From: Hippopus hippopus
Lineage: Eukaryota > Mollusca > Bivalvia > Cardiida > Cardiidae
Reading direction: 5' to 3'
NCBI GenBank assembly: GCA_946811185.2
Contig: OX328108.1
Coordinates: forward strand, 34,656,493-34,720,492
Length of the DNA: 64,000 nt
The translations under genes were made by a program, and so were the position numbers. The notes below the pieces were generated by a model. The model made no database searches, had not been told where the DNA came from, and saw only the letters and a list, made by a program, of their open reading frames with translations. Below, piece after piece: positions 29,972-43,900 of this stretch (position 1 is the first letter of the stretch; every line of letters begins with the position of its first letter).

Positions 29972-32900
29972 GTATTTGATGTTTTAAAGTTGTATTGAAA
30001 TGACTAGGAGCCAACCATTCTTTGGTCGACAAACCAGTTTTCTAGGGGCTTAATTCAGGATTTTGGTTTACCCGTAATTAAATAATCAAATACTGATTAG
30101 GAAGAACATTTCACAGCTGACAGGAATAATTTCTAAATACCAAAAAAAAAAACCCATAAACCCACGTGAATCTGGTATACTTACTAATAATCGGCCAACA
30201 AGATGGAGCAAGAACCCATTGACACCCAGAAAACTGGTCACACTGAAATACACCATAGCAGTAATTTACATCACAGGTACACCACAAAAGAAACTGACAC
30301 GCCAAAGCACATTTGTAACTTTCAATAAATAAATTTTATGTTTAGATATCTCAATTACCATGATATCTGTCAGGGATGTAAAACTCCGCTTGCCAGCTCG
30401 CACTGGAAAGTGATCTTCCACTTTGAGCAAGTACAAAAAATACCTGACTGATCCGACTGATTGAGCACATTTTCTGACATAACATGCACTTAAAGCCTGT
30501 AAAATTTGGCAAAATTTCAGACAAAGAGCTACTAAACTAGCGGAAGTTTATATCTGTCATTGAGGTTTTGTTTAGTTACACACCATTATATGCATATACA
30601 CCGTATAATGCTAATCAATCAAATGTCAATTTCACCATGCCCAGTCTGCATCCAGTGGTGCACACACAGAATTTTGACACAATCGGCCTATCAGAATTAA
30701 CGTAAGAGATTTAGTCTCAGCCCGTAATTTCTAAAGCCACACTTTTATTCTCTGTGCATCCTGTCACTATAGCTAGTGTTATATGGCTTGTTTTTAGCGA
30801 TTACTTCGGGACGGCTCTCAGTATATTTGGATGTCAATAGTTTACTTGCTTTAGTATTGTTTTCATTTCTAACGGGAATAGCCAATGTTTTCTAAAAATT
30901 CTGAAGGAGTAGCATAACCTGTTTCTTATGAAATTGATTGAATCACTACAGATGCATTTCAAAGAAGGTTCTGCATGTAAGAAGATAATTACATGACAAA
31001 TTAGGTTGATTTTGCGCTCGAATGGTAGGTCATTTGATCAGAAAATTTGACGGTATAGATAATCTTTTTTTAGTAGCTGTGTACAGGAACACCATCTGTT
31101 TGTTTGCACTTACCTTTAGAAAATGAATTCCTCTCTTTGCATGATGATAGTGAACAGGCAATTCGTTAAAAAGCTGAAACCAGACTTGATATAATTTTTT
31201 GACATTTATTTTAGTCCAAAATAACGTGCAAGTATAATTAATTGCGTGACTTTAAATTATATTAGACAAATTAATATTTCACAAAAAAGAAAGGCTTGTG
31301 AAAAATCTCTGCAGGGCGTTAACTTTTTACACCTACTCGCCCTGCCGGGCTAGAAGGTAAAAAAATGATCTATAATATATTGAAATATAGCAGAGAAATA
31401 TTATGTATTTTGGTAGAAATTTCATCGCGAAAGAAAGTGCATATTCTGTTATACATGGGTGTTTGTACAACTTTCAATAGATTAATTTTTCAATTATAAG
31501 GAAATTTAACAAGGTAAGCATTGAAATATCACTTTGGAAACTGTATCATCTCCAGACTAAGGGTTAGAGTGACGACAAGTATCAAACATTCCTCAGAGTT
31601 ATCTCCCCTCACTATCTTCCTTATCCTAGATACAAATCTGAGTTAACAAAAAAGTCCGCAGGCAATATGGTTTACAGTTACGATTCAGTTCTTAATATCA
31701 TTGAATAGGCTTATTATTGAAAAATAAATCTATTTAAAGTTGTACAAACACACATCTTCAAGAAACTGATGTTTTATACAACTATGGTGTCATTGAGAAG
31801 TAACTCTGGCAGTCTTTCAAGATCAAATCTCTACTGAAATACATACAATTTCACAGCTATACTTCAATGAACTAAAGATTACATCTTAATTTCAAAAGAT
31901 ATTTAAACATAAAGAATACACATTAAATATTATGTGGCGTATCACTTTCTCCTGTGGTAAACCTGTAGCGTAAATTACTCCTGTTGCTTATTTTAGTGAC
32001 TGCCCAGAAAATAGTCTCTAATTTCAAGACTTTTGATACCTACAGTATAGTTTACAAAAAAAAAGGTTAATTTTCTTTTGTATTATGCAGTCATCTGCAA
32101 TACAAGGTGCAGTCTGAAAGTTCCCGGACTGGTCAATTTATAAGTATACTAGCACCCCAATCATGCTAAAATTTGCTACACTTATAAATGTCATCTCGCC
32201 CTTTTTGTTTCCATGTGTCTAAAAATAATTCATTTGGTAATTTTTCCGTAGACGATGCTAAGCAATATATGAGGGTACTTAGTTACGGAGCACTTTAAAA
32301 ATTTTAGCTTGTAGGAATTTCTTGATCATAAATAAATGTTATAAGTTTGGTTAAATGCCACCATACTGTAGTGAATTTTTGCATCAACGTTATTTCAACG
32401 CAAGCGATTCTGAAGAATCAGCTTGATATGTTCATTAGCTTAGATTTGACAAGTGTTTTTGATAGCAGTGGAAGAATTTCTGGATGGTCAAAAGTCAATG
32501 TCAAATGATCGCACAGAGCTGTATGCAGTCATAAAGTTATGCGTATGAGCCGGAATGTCGTTGATGGACACATGGAAAATCATGAATCATAAGGAGGTTG
32601 CATGGAAAGTATCCAGAAGTATTGTGTTTGAGTGGCATTGACGTTTTAAAGATGGCGTTTGGATATAAAGGATAATGCTAGAAGCAGACCAAAAGATTCC
32701 AGTGGAGCCGAGAGGGTGGTGAGCCTTGTTTTGTCAGACTGGCAAAAATCAGTGGATGAAACCACCGATACTGCTGCACTTGGCCAAGCAAATGTGCATA
32801 AAAATACTTACGCAAGATTTTTGAATAAGTATGGTGTGTGCTTGATTGATCCCTGGACTATTAACTGCAGAAAACATGCCAAAACAGAAAACTTTGCCGA

Positions 32901-34937
32901 TTCGATTTGCCATTCGATCCGCAGTGGGCAGCTTTGAAAAAGAGTGGTACAGAAGTGTTTTCCACAACTTGGTAGACAGCCATCAACAGTGTGTTGAATG
33001 CAACAGAAAATGCTTTGAAAACATTGACAGGTAGAATCTGTAATGGTTACGTCTGTTTTGACATTGTGCTCATTTCAGAAGATTTCTGATGTCAAAGTGC
33101 TCCGTGTAGTATAATATTGTAATCATTTTAGACGCTTAATATCGGTCATAACTGTACAAACACCCTTAAGTCATATATTGATACGAAGATAAATGATTTT
33201 TCCTTACTTAGTAATACATTGAAGTATTCTGCTTTGGGACATGCTGACATAACAAGAGCAATCCTGGAACTCTGCGACTGCATCTCGTACTTCTGTACTA
33301 TCCCTTTATCACAAATCAAAATTTTAAAATCGTCCATATTGCAGGAATTTACAGAGAACAAAGGTAAAAGGGCTTAATGGCAAGAAGCCATTTTTTCTGT
33401 CCCTTTGACTGGTCTTTTAAACTTTTTCCACATGGTTCTGACTTTTAATGATTCTGCTAAAGAAAGCTTTTGAAAAAATTGTGAGAAAAGGAGAACATGG
33501 TGGAAACCAGCATTTTTTCCTTTTCTTACAATGTTTTGTACTATTTCCAGAACAAATTTATACTTTTGATTCATGTTTATTTTGTTGTCTGGAAATGCTT
33601 TCAATTTGGACAAGTCTAAAATTTTGTCTTTCGGTAAAGAGTTAACACAGACTGTAGATTACCTCTTTGGCTTTTAGGATATAGAGGATGAAGATGATCA
33701 ACACAATGAGAAATTTTACAAACTCTTACAACAGCTTGGTACCCCGCCAGCGTTCACAACATTACGTTTAAACACGTTGAATGTAGATCAACAAGAAATC
33801 GTCCTTCAGCTGAAATCTGAACTTGAAAAGGTAAATACCTGGGGTCATACAGAGTTGGGGCTTATTGTAAGGTTTAACCCTTTTTTCATACAATCCTGAC
33901 ATTAACGATCCAGAGGAAGAAACCTCCACATTGTAGGAAACGGAGAAAATAATGGAAACCAGCATTTTCTCCTTTTCTCACAATGTTTTCTACTCTTCCA
34001 AAGTCAAATTTCAATTTTTGAGTCGGGTTTATTTTGTCGTCTGCAAATGCTTCCAATTTTGACAAGTCTGAAATTTTGTTGTGTGGGAAAGGGTTAAGAG
34101 TACTGTCATCAGAAATTGTTATGAAAATCCATGTTGTGGGGACTAGAGAGACAATTGAGACAATTCTAATGAATACCCACAACATTGGTTTTAGTAAAGA
34201 AATACTGTTTTAAGGATTTCAGCACTTCCTTTTATCAAGGCCTGAGTTTTTGTTATGATATCCAAGGCTAGCCATCTAAATAGCCACAGATAGAAAAACT
34301 CAGCTAGTGAGATATCTAATCTTGAAGTTAAAGCCCAGTGGCAGCCAAAAGTAAACAGTGTAGGCATCAGAATGCATTTAATTTCAGATCATACCATTTA
34401 AAAGTATTGAAATAATTGTGAAGATAAGAATCTGTAATTGTACAGTTGCTGGCAGAAAAATGAATCTTTTAACTAGGTGAAAAGTAAACAAAAGATTGAG
34501 AGACTTGACAACTTTTTACCTAGTTTTAAAATTCATTTTTCTGCCAGAGACTAACACTAACTCCAGCATTGCTTAGTGGCCACTGAGCCTTTGAAAGATA
34601 GATGTAGGTGTAAGATTTACAGTGAATAATGACTAAAGTAAGAATTGAACAAAAACATGAAATATTATTTGGCATTCAGCATTGATTGCTTTTTGTTTCA
34701 GTGACATACAGGTAAAGATTTTTGTAATAAATGAAAATGTACAAGCCTTATAATCTTAGGACAGACAGAAATGCTTATTCAACAGACTTGTACAATGTAC
34801 ATCGTCATCATTGCAAAGTTGTTTTCACTAATTATATAATTGTGTTTGCTTTACTAGATCAGATAAAACAAAAATAGCATTCAATCCCTATCACTCAAAT
34901 ATTACAGGATGAGGAAAGGTTATTAATATCATCATGA

Positions 34938-34996
<59 letters not shown>

Positions 34997-37900
34997 AGGG
35001 AGGGAGGGAGAGAGAGAGAGAGAATTAATGTAACAGGAAAAAAATGTCAATAAACCTACTCTAAATAAGGTGCAAAAATCATGGAATCTATATCAGAAAG
35101 AGTAGAAAACATTGTGGGAAAAGGAGAAAATGCTGGTTACCAGCATTTTCTCCGTTTTCACAATTTTTTCAAAAGCCATTGTCCTCAGGGTCATCAAAAC
35201 TCGGACTGTATGATAAAGGGTTAAAACTATTTCAGCATTATTTCAGTTATATCTTGGCATCAAATGCACCTATCCAAGCTTATTTTGAGATTATTTCACC
35301 AGTACTTTGTACAACATTCTCTCCAAGCGACTGGGTCTATCTTCACCAGACACGCTGGGTTATTTGTCAGGGTATTTATGGAAAGGTACTTTAGAGCCCC
35401 ATCTTGATACTGTTGAAATACGGGAAACACAGAAATAAGTCAGCTATTGCCTTCATATGACATAATGTTGAAAGTGGTGTATGAACTATGTTCAATTTAT
35501 CATTCATCTTTACAATTTCAATGCAGCAATATGAAGACAAAGGTAGTACTGTACCTCCTATTGTGTTACATCCAGCTCTGAAAGATGTTGTTGTTGTGCC
35601 AAGCAGGGGACCAAATAGTAAACCAGCTGAGGTATGCTTTAAATAAATGTCTAGTTATTTCTCTAAAAGATACAAGGGCTCTCTTGTCACAGTTTTTTAT
35701 GGGATTTGTCTTTGAAGGAGTAGAAAACATTGTGAGAAAAGGCTTTCTCCTTGCTCATAATGTTTTCAAAGCTTTTGTCCTATGGGTTGTAAAAACATGT
35801 GGTTGTTTGGGAAAGACTTGAGCAAGCTCCAAGGGGAAGCTTGAACTGCCTTCTGAAGACATTTACTTGCTCAACATAGGGACGTTTTAACATATTTGCC
35901 ATCTATGGAACGGATGTTATGCTTGGTTAAAATATTTTGTTTTCTCACCCTGTACATGACGTTTCCAAGTTTTAATGACCCTGAAACAGAAGGCCATTGA
36001 AAGTATAAAGAAGGCATTTTGTTTTTTATCCATCAGAGAACTAAAACTTATTTACACCAATTTCCTGTTTGTGGTCTGCAGATGTTTCCAAATCAGTAGA
36101 GGCTGAAAATTTTAGTTTAGGAAAGGGTTAGTTGAGGTTGTCGGCAAGACAAGTTTTACTGTACGTTGTGAGATCAGTATTTCTGGAACTTTCACCTATT
36201 TGTAGCCGCTCACAAGTATTGTTGAAAAGTGTGTAATAATCCTGTCAGTGCTATGTTTTATAGGTTACGAAAGAAGTGATTGTTGATCTAGAATGTGGGA
36301 TGGCTGTACTGAGAGGAGCTGATGTGTTTGTTCTAGGCATTATGGGAGCTCCAGTAGGTATGAGAAATTCTGTATTTGTTCAAATGAAGTTTTACGACAC
36401 TTTCATGTTTGAATGGCATGCCTCATTTAAATACAAGGATTGGTTATATAACATCAATATGGCAGAATTATTCCTCTCTCACTTCCAAGAATTTCAAGTT
36501 TATTTATTTGGGAAAGCAGCTGTTGGCTTGGATAGACTGCTCTACAAAGTACTGTAGATAAACACAAGGAATGCATAGATAGGTGTATTTTCCACTATAC
36601 TATTAATACTATTGAAAAGGGCTTTAAAGGTGGCCCTTCAGATTTTGGGAAGAAAATCTTACAAAATACAAAAAATTAATCTTTATACTCCCAAAGCCTT
36701 TTAATTTTCATTCATAAAACCCCAGTAGTCGAAAACCATCCGACAACAAGAGAAATTAGAGATTTACTAAGGCCCAGGTTGACACCGATGGGAAACAGGA
36801 TCTATTTTTACATGAGCAGCTCACTCATTTACATACCAGAAATACACAGACGAAGCTTCAAACATAGCGTCCGAAGAAGACATTATGGAAAATAATTACA
36901 TGTTTGTTATGTTATGCAATTTAAGCGTCATTAGTCACGTGCCAGTCACATGACATTCCCACAATGCTTTTTTGATTTCTGGCGCGAAATCTGAAAATAC
37001 CTTAAGAGGCTATGTAGCCTTTTAAGGGAACACCATCAAAAAAAATTTTTTTTGTAATTTTATGATTCTTAATTATTGATGATTTGTATTGTTTTTTCAT
37101 ATAAATTTCAGTGATATATATATTTTTTAATTTGGTGAGATGTGAAAAACCTAAATACCCACCTTTAATTGTTTACCAAGCAACAAACCTTTATTCTGTT
37201 TCATGCTAAAAATGTTTACAAATGATAAAATTGACTTGGTTCAAATGATCAGATTTGTCCAATAAATAGTAGAAAATATTTTAGGAAAAGAAGAACATGT
37301 TGGCTATAATCCACAAGGTTTTTTTAAAAGACTTCGTCTTTAGGATCCTAGAAACATTCAATCATTTTGTAAAGGTTTAAATACCAAAGAAACAAAAAAA
37401 AAAATAGTGTCATAGTGTCAATGATTAAAATATGTATCCAAGAGACAGACGTCTTGCGAATTTTAACCTTGTTGATTGCAGAAGACTTGATCCCAGTCTG
37501 TGAAGATTTAGAGGGCCAAAGTCACACAGGCTTTGACAAAATTTTAGACCCTTCCATATTGAAAGCATTTGCAGACGACAAATTAAATATGGTTCTGTGA
37601 AAAAGAAGAAAACATTCTAAAAAGAGGAGAAAATGCTGGTTACCAGCAATTTCTTCATTTCCAACAAGGTTTTCAAAAGCCTTCTTTGTCAGGGTCATTA
37701 AATATCGGGATTCTGTGGTATAGAGTTAAAGGTACTAGTAGGTGCCGTGGTCACAATACTTTAGCTGAAGTGCAAGTGAAAAGGACCTTAAAGGGCCTCC
37801 TGTAAACTAATGATTAATAAATCTAATACTATTAACCCTTTACCAACAATCCCCGGTTTTTACGACACAGAGGAAGAAGCCTTCTGAAAACATTATGGGA

Positions 37901-40900
37901 AAAGGAGACAATGCTGGTAACTAGCATTTTCTCCTTTTCCCACAATGTTTTCTTCTAAAGTCAAGTTTCAATTTTTGAGTCACGTTTATTTTGTTGTCTG
38001 CAAATGCTTTCAATTTGGACAAGTCTAAAATTTTGTCATTTGGTAAAGAGTTAAATAGACTGTCTTGGAGTTTTTTACATTTGATTACAGATGTGAACAC
38101 AGGGGATTTAGTTGCAGTCTATGCAGATTTAGAGGGACAGTGTCGTAAAGGCTTTAAAGAAGAATACAAGGAAAGAAAGATTTATGTTGGTTGTGGAGAG
38201 ATGCAGCTCAGTAGAAACCAAATATTTTGTTCTGCTCAAGTTAAACTCAGGTACATATCTAAAGTGTTTATTTTATATTGGTTGTATAAGTTTCTATAAT
38301 TTTGATTGCTTTCTGGAAGTTTTAACCTGTACAAACACCATGATGATTGCTGTTTTATTTCTTTACCATACAACAACATGTTAGACTCATCAAAATTGAA
38401 AGCAATTGTAGACCACCTAATAAATGTGACTCATAAATTGAAATTTGATAGTTACAAGCATTCTCTCCTATTCTCACATTTTTTTCAACAGCCATCTTCC
38501 CTAGGGTCGTTAAAAGTCGGGATTGTGTGATAAAGAGTTAAAACTTTATGTTACATTGATTGTGGAACAAGTTTTTATAACTTTGATTGCTGTCTGGAAA
38601 CCAATACGCACACCATAACGCTAGTTGTTACAAACATTGACCCTGCTCATCATGGGAATAGAACACAGAACTTTTGATTGCAAAGGCTGATGCTCTACCA
38701 CTGGTCTCCGAAAAATCTTTTAACTGCAATATTCTGGATTATTTTTTATTGTTGTCCTGTTCTTTTTTTTTTTTTCCATTTATTTAAGTCTTTACCACAC
38801 AATCCTCAGCTTTGACTGCTCTAGACTAAGAAAGGAGGCTTTGGAAAACATTGTGGGAAAAGGGGAAAATGCTGGTAACCAGCATTTTCTCCTTTTCCCA
38901 CAATGTTTTCTACCTCATTAAAGAGAGAAATCACCATTTTAGCTACAAATTATTTGTAGGCTGCAATCACTCACAATTTGGTTTATTCCAATATTTTGTC
39001 ATAAAGTAAAGACTTCGCTTAGCATGACCATAAGTGCCACTCTAAAGCATTCCCTGATTCCATTGCTTTCAAATGCAGTCATCCTGGGAGTTACAAATAA
39101 AAAAGTGTTTAGAGTGAGGATAAAGCTTTACAAAACAATCCAGTTTATTTTAGTGACACTGAAGACTTTTGTAAACATTGTTGGAAAAGGAGTAAATGCT
39201 GGTAACAATTATTTTTTCCAGCAATGTTATCTGATGTTTCAAAGACAATTTCTATTATTTGATCCACATTTAATTTGTTGTCTGGAGTTGCTTTCAGTGT
39301 GAACTTTCTAAAATTTTGCTGGCTGGTAAAGAGTTCATGTATTGCTTATCTTTCAGGGGTATCGGCATAAAGATGACACACCCTCTGTATGAGGCACCAA
39401 GTTTAGATGAAATCTTGCCTGATGTTGTGTTTGCTCAAAATCTTCCGTCCATTGTTTGTAGTTTAGTATTAAATCCTCAACCAGGGGAGGTAATCATTGA
39501 TATGTGTGCTGCACCAGGTAAGTTATGGGCCTTTTGAATTTATTCTTGCATTTTACGACTATGTATAATGAATGAAGTTTATATTAGATTGTGCTGGCAA
39601 ACTTGTTTTTTAGACAACTTGTAGTAAGCAACCCAGTGTTTTGACAGTGTTTTGACCCTGTACCAGATGACAGAATTTGAGACTCGTCAATATTGAAAGT
39701 ATGCGCAACCGACAAACTGCACATCACATACTTTAATCATGAGATTTCTCTGTGAAAGGGTAGAAAACATTGTGAGAAAAGGAGAAAATGCTGGCTACCA
39801 GCATTTTCTCCTTTTATCACAATGTTTTTAAACGCCTCCTCTTTCTGGGTAGTTTAAACTTGGGATTGTGTTGTAAAGGGTTCAGGAAACTCTGCAAATT
39901 TTATTGAACGTTAGCTTTTAGAATTGAACTTGCATATAAACCTTAATCCATGCTAATTATGCCTATTTTACAAGGATTTTTCAAAGTCCTGTGCCTAAAA
40001 ATTATCACGTAATTTATTCTTTACCAAACTATCCTATATTTTACCAGATGGAGGATGAAATGTTTTATTTGTTTGTTGGTGTAGTGTTTAATGCTGTTTC
40101 CAACATTATTTCAGTTATATCATGGAGGTCAGTTCACCTATCCTTGGTTTCATGGAGTTTCTTTTACCTTCACTTAGCATAATGTTCTTCCCAGGTCACT
40201 GACTGTTTACTCCCTTACAGTCCTCAAAACAATGATTAGCAGTGAGAGAGGAATGAACTCTCTCACAATGACTATCATCAATTCTCTTAAAAAAAATTGC
40301 CTAGATGGGGATTCGAACCAGTGCCCCCTGGTCTTAAGTCCTGTATGCTACTGACTGTGCTACCAGGTTTCACAAGAATGATTTTAAAACAAGCTAGTGA
40401 TAACCAGCATTTTGTCCTTTTCCCACAAAGTTTTTAGACAGCTTTTTCTGAGAGGCTTGTTAAAGGTGATTGTCTGGCGTTGAAAGAATAATACTAAATG
40501 AACTATGCAATTTCTGATTGGCCTAATCAAAACCAATCAGAAATCATATTACTTTCAAATGTAGGTAATTCTTGAGAATCAGAGGAAGAATGCAATTGAC
40601 CTTTCATTAAATTGAAACAAGTTGTAAGAACCATTTGGAAGGAAACATTTTTGGAGGAGGAAATGCTGGTAACCAGCATTATTCCTTTTTTCCCACGGTT
40701 TTCTATCCTTTTAGAGACAAATCCCATTATTGTAGCCACATTTAATTTGTCGTCTGCAAATGCTTTCAGTTTTGATCAGTCTTAAACTTTGTCTTTTGGT
40801 AAAGAGTTAAAAATGTTTGGTGAGTACAGGGCCCTGAATTGGCTAAACCATCTTGTTATGTGGATCAAAAATTAGTTTCCTTTGAAAATTAGAAATTTTT

Positions 40901-43900
40901 GAGAATCAGATTTGGTGAATTTGTCCCCCAATCTTTCTTGAATAAATGTTTTTGTTCTTTTAGGTGGAAAGACAAATCATTTAGCCAGTTTAATGCAAGA
41001 TCAGGTAAGGAATGATATAAACTAAATCAGTACTTGAAAAGCATACTTAGCTCTTTACCCAATGATAAAATTTTAGATTACAGATTTCTCCTTACTGATA
41101 GCATTTGTAGAGGACAAATTAAATGTCACCAAAATGATCAGCTATGATTTTAGAGGGAAGAAAATATTGGAAAGGTAGAAAATGCTGTAAACAGCATTTT
41201 TCTACCTTTTCCACAATGCTTTCAGTAGTCTTCATTTAATGAGGCTAATTTAAGATGGATTAAGAATCAAAACAGTGGTCTCACAAAGTATTGGGTTTCT
41301 TAGTAAAGTTTGTCTCTTAACTCTTTACCACACAATCCTGAGTTTTAACGACCCTGAGGAAGAAGCCTTTTGAAAACATTGTAGGAAAAGGAGAAAATGC
41401 TGGTAACCAGCATTTTCTTTTTTTCCCACAATGTTTTTTACCCTTCTCTCAACATGTTTTAATTTTTCAGCCACATTTATTTTGTCGTCTGCAAATGCTG
41501 GACAATTTTAAATTATTGTTGTGTGGTAAGGAGATAAAAGTGTTGGCTTTTTGCACTACTAGAATAGATATCTAGATGGTTGAACTGAGTGTTATGAAAG
41601 TATTTGTTCCAGGCCAAAATCAATCAGTATGTTTTGAAACTTGAAATGTTGTGAGTACCAATCAAACATGTTTTGAGGAAAAATTTGCAAACCATTGCTT
41701 TACAATCAATTACCAGCTGCAAATAACTTTTTTACATCTTGTAACTTACCTCTCTTGAAAATATTGTGGCAGAAGGAGAAGTCGCTTGTCATGAGCAACT
41801 TGTATTTTATCTTCAATGTTTCCCATTGAGTTCATGTGTATAACTGATTTATTTTGAGTATCAATATCATAGAAACATGTTGTCAATGTTCTTTGCTTCA
41901 AAGTTAATGTATCGGATAAGGAATGCACATATAATTTGCTTTTTGAAAACAGTGTAATGCATCTCTTAAAGGTATTGATCCATGTCAACCTTGAGTAGTA
42001 CATGCAGGCTTACCTGCACCAAACCTTTTGGCTATTTGTAAATATTCTGCTTATCAAAGGACCATTCTACCTGAGGTTCAACCGGATGTTAGACAAAATG
42101 GATTTGATGGATCCATTGTTATTTGATAACTTGCTTGGTATAATGCATTACAGACATACAGACTCTTTACCTCATGGTAATATTTTAGACTGGTCCAAAA
42201 TGAAAACATTTGTAGACAACAAGTTAAATGCGGTTCAAATGATTGGATTTGTTTCAGAAAGGTTACGAAACGTTGTGGGAAAAGAAGGAAGTGTTAGTCA
42301 CCAGCATTTTCTTGTTTTCCCTCAATGTTTTCAAACATCTGATTTCCCAAGATCGTTAAAATGAGTTGGGTTGCCAAAGCATACCTTAAAGTGTTTTATC
42401 TGTAAGACATGTAGCTTTTTTTCGGACTGGCAGCAGAATCACTTTAATACTTTACCAAACAATCCCTGGTTTTTACGACCCAGAGGAAGAAGCCTTCTGA
42501 AATCATTGTGGGAAAAGGAGAAAATGCTGGTTACCAGCATTTTCTCCTTTTTCCACAATGTTTTCTACTCTTCTAAAGTCAAGTTGCAATTTTTGAGTCA
42601 CGTTTATTTTGTCGTCTGCAAATGCTTTCAATTTGGACAAGTCTAAAATTTTGTCATTTGGTAAAGAGTTAAAAAAAACTGAAGCCAAAGAATATTATAG
42701 TAAGCCATTTCTCATCTTGCCACATTTTTTTTCACATTTTAAAACTTGATTTAACTCGGCTATTTAAAATTCACAAGGATGTTTTCACATTCTTTTACTC
42801 TGAATTCTTTCACTCAAATAGGGTTTGTTGACAGAATTTTGTTGTCTTTGGGGGTCCTGTGTCCCTAAGTGGTAAAGTGTAGGACTCATAACCTTGAGGC
42901 CCCACGTTCAAGCCTCACTAGATGCACTGGGTTTTTCATGGGAGTTTTCTTGGGCAAGACACTTCACAGCCCTAGTCTAGTATTGGTGAAACCCAGGACA
43001 TACATGAATATGGGAACTACTGCCGTTATATGACTGAAGTAATGTTGAAAGCAGCATGAGTTCACCATTTAATCAATCAGTCATTTGAGTCATGATCTGG
43101 CAAAAGGGGGCTTGATGCATCTCCGTGATGCATTTTACCAAGCCAGTCATTACATTATGGATTCATAAAAATTTTTTTGTCCAACAACTGATAGAACCAT
43201 GAGGTAGAATGGTCCTTGGACATACAAAAAAGAATTTAAGATAGTGAAAATTTGAAGATAGCAAAAAGTTTCTGCCCATGTCAGCCTTTGTGGACTGTGC
43301 AGGCTGACATGGGTCAATACTTTTCGCAGATGCATTAAGCTCCCTTTTCACAGAGCATGGCTTATTTATGTTTTCCCTTTCTTCTGTCTTTTCCACCCCT
43401 TTTCTCTCTGTACTTTTCTGTTCCTTTTGACAGGGTAGAGCGATAGCTTTAGACAAAAATGCCCTCAAGGTAGAAAAAGTTGTAAAGAATATAAAGAAGT
43501 GGGGACTGTCATGTGTGGAGACTTATACATTTGATTCAACAAAAAGTGTGGAGGAAAGTGCAGGTAAACATTGTAACTCTGTGTATAATTCTATGTATTA
43601 AATATGAGTCATGCTCTGTGATAAGGGGGCTTAATGCATCTGCAAAAAGTATTGGCCCAGGACAGCCTGCACAGTCTAGCATTTTGTCTTTTCCCACAAT
43701 GTTATTTACACTCTCAGAGACAGAAATCATAATGGCTACAGTTAATTTATTGTCTGCAAATCTGTTCAATTTGCTCCTTTCCAAAAATTTTGTCAGTTGG
43801 CAGAGTTAACAATTCATTTGTACACTAAGAATCAGGTGAGTAATCCAAATCTACCGGAGGCCTTTTGTTTGTACATGTATGTTCTCAAAGTTCTATGCTG

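Noticed and set aside
31312..31370. hAT-like terminus CAGGGCGTTAAC in intron 1.
   Set aside because: No partner terminus was found, and the local hairpin explains most of the symmetry.
32659..32937. 92-codon open frame in NSUN6 intron 1 as a host exon.
   Set aside because: It follows directly on mariner-type transposase remnants in other frames and does not fit between exons 1 and 2.
36640..37025. Possible exon between NSUN6 exons 4 and 5.
   Set aside because: The end (GAGGCTATGTAGCC) resembles 17880-17940, so it is a repeat. Exon 4 joins exon 5 in phase without a gap in the family alignment.
40270..40376. tRNA gene on the minus strand.
   Set aside because: It has A and B boxes but no closed cloverleaf, and it continues into a SINE body. 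The same applies to 13385-13465, 21860-21945 and 38640-38712.
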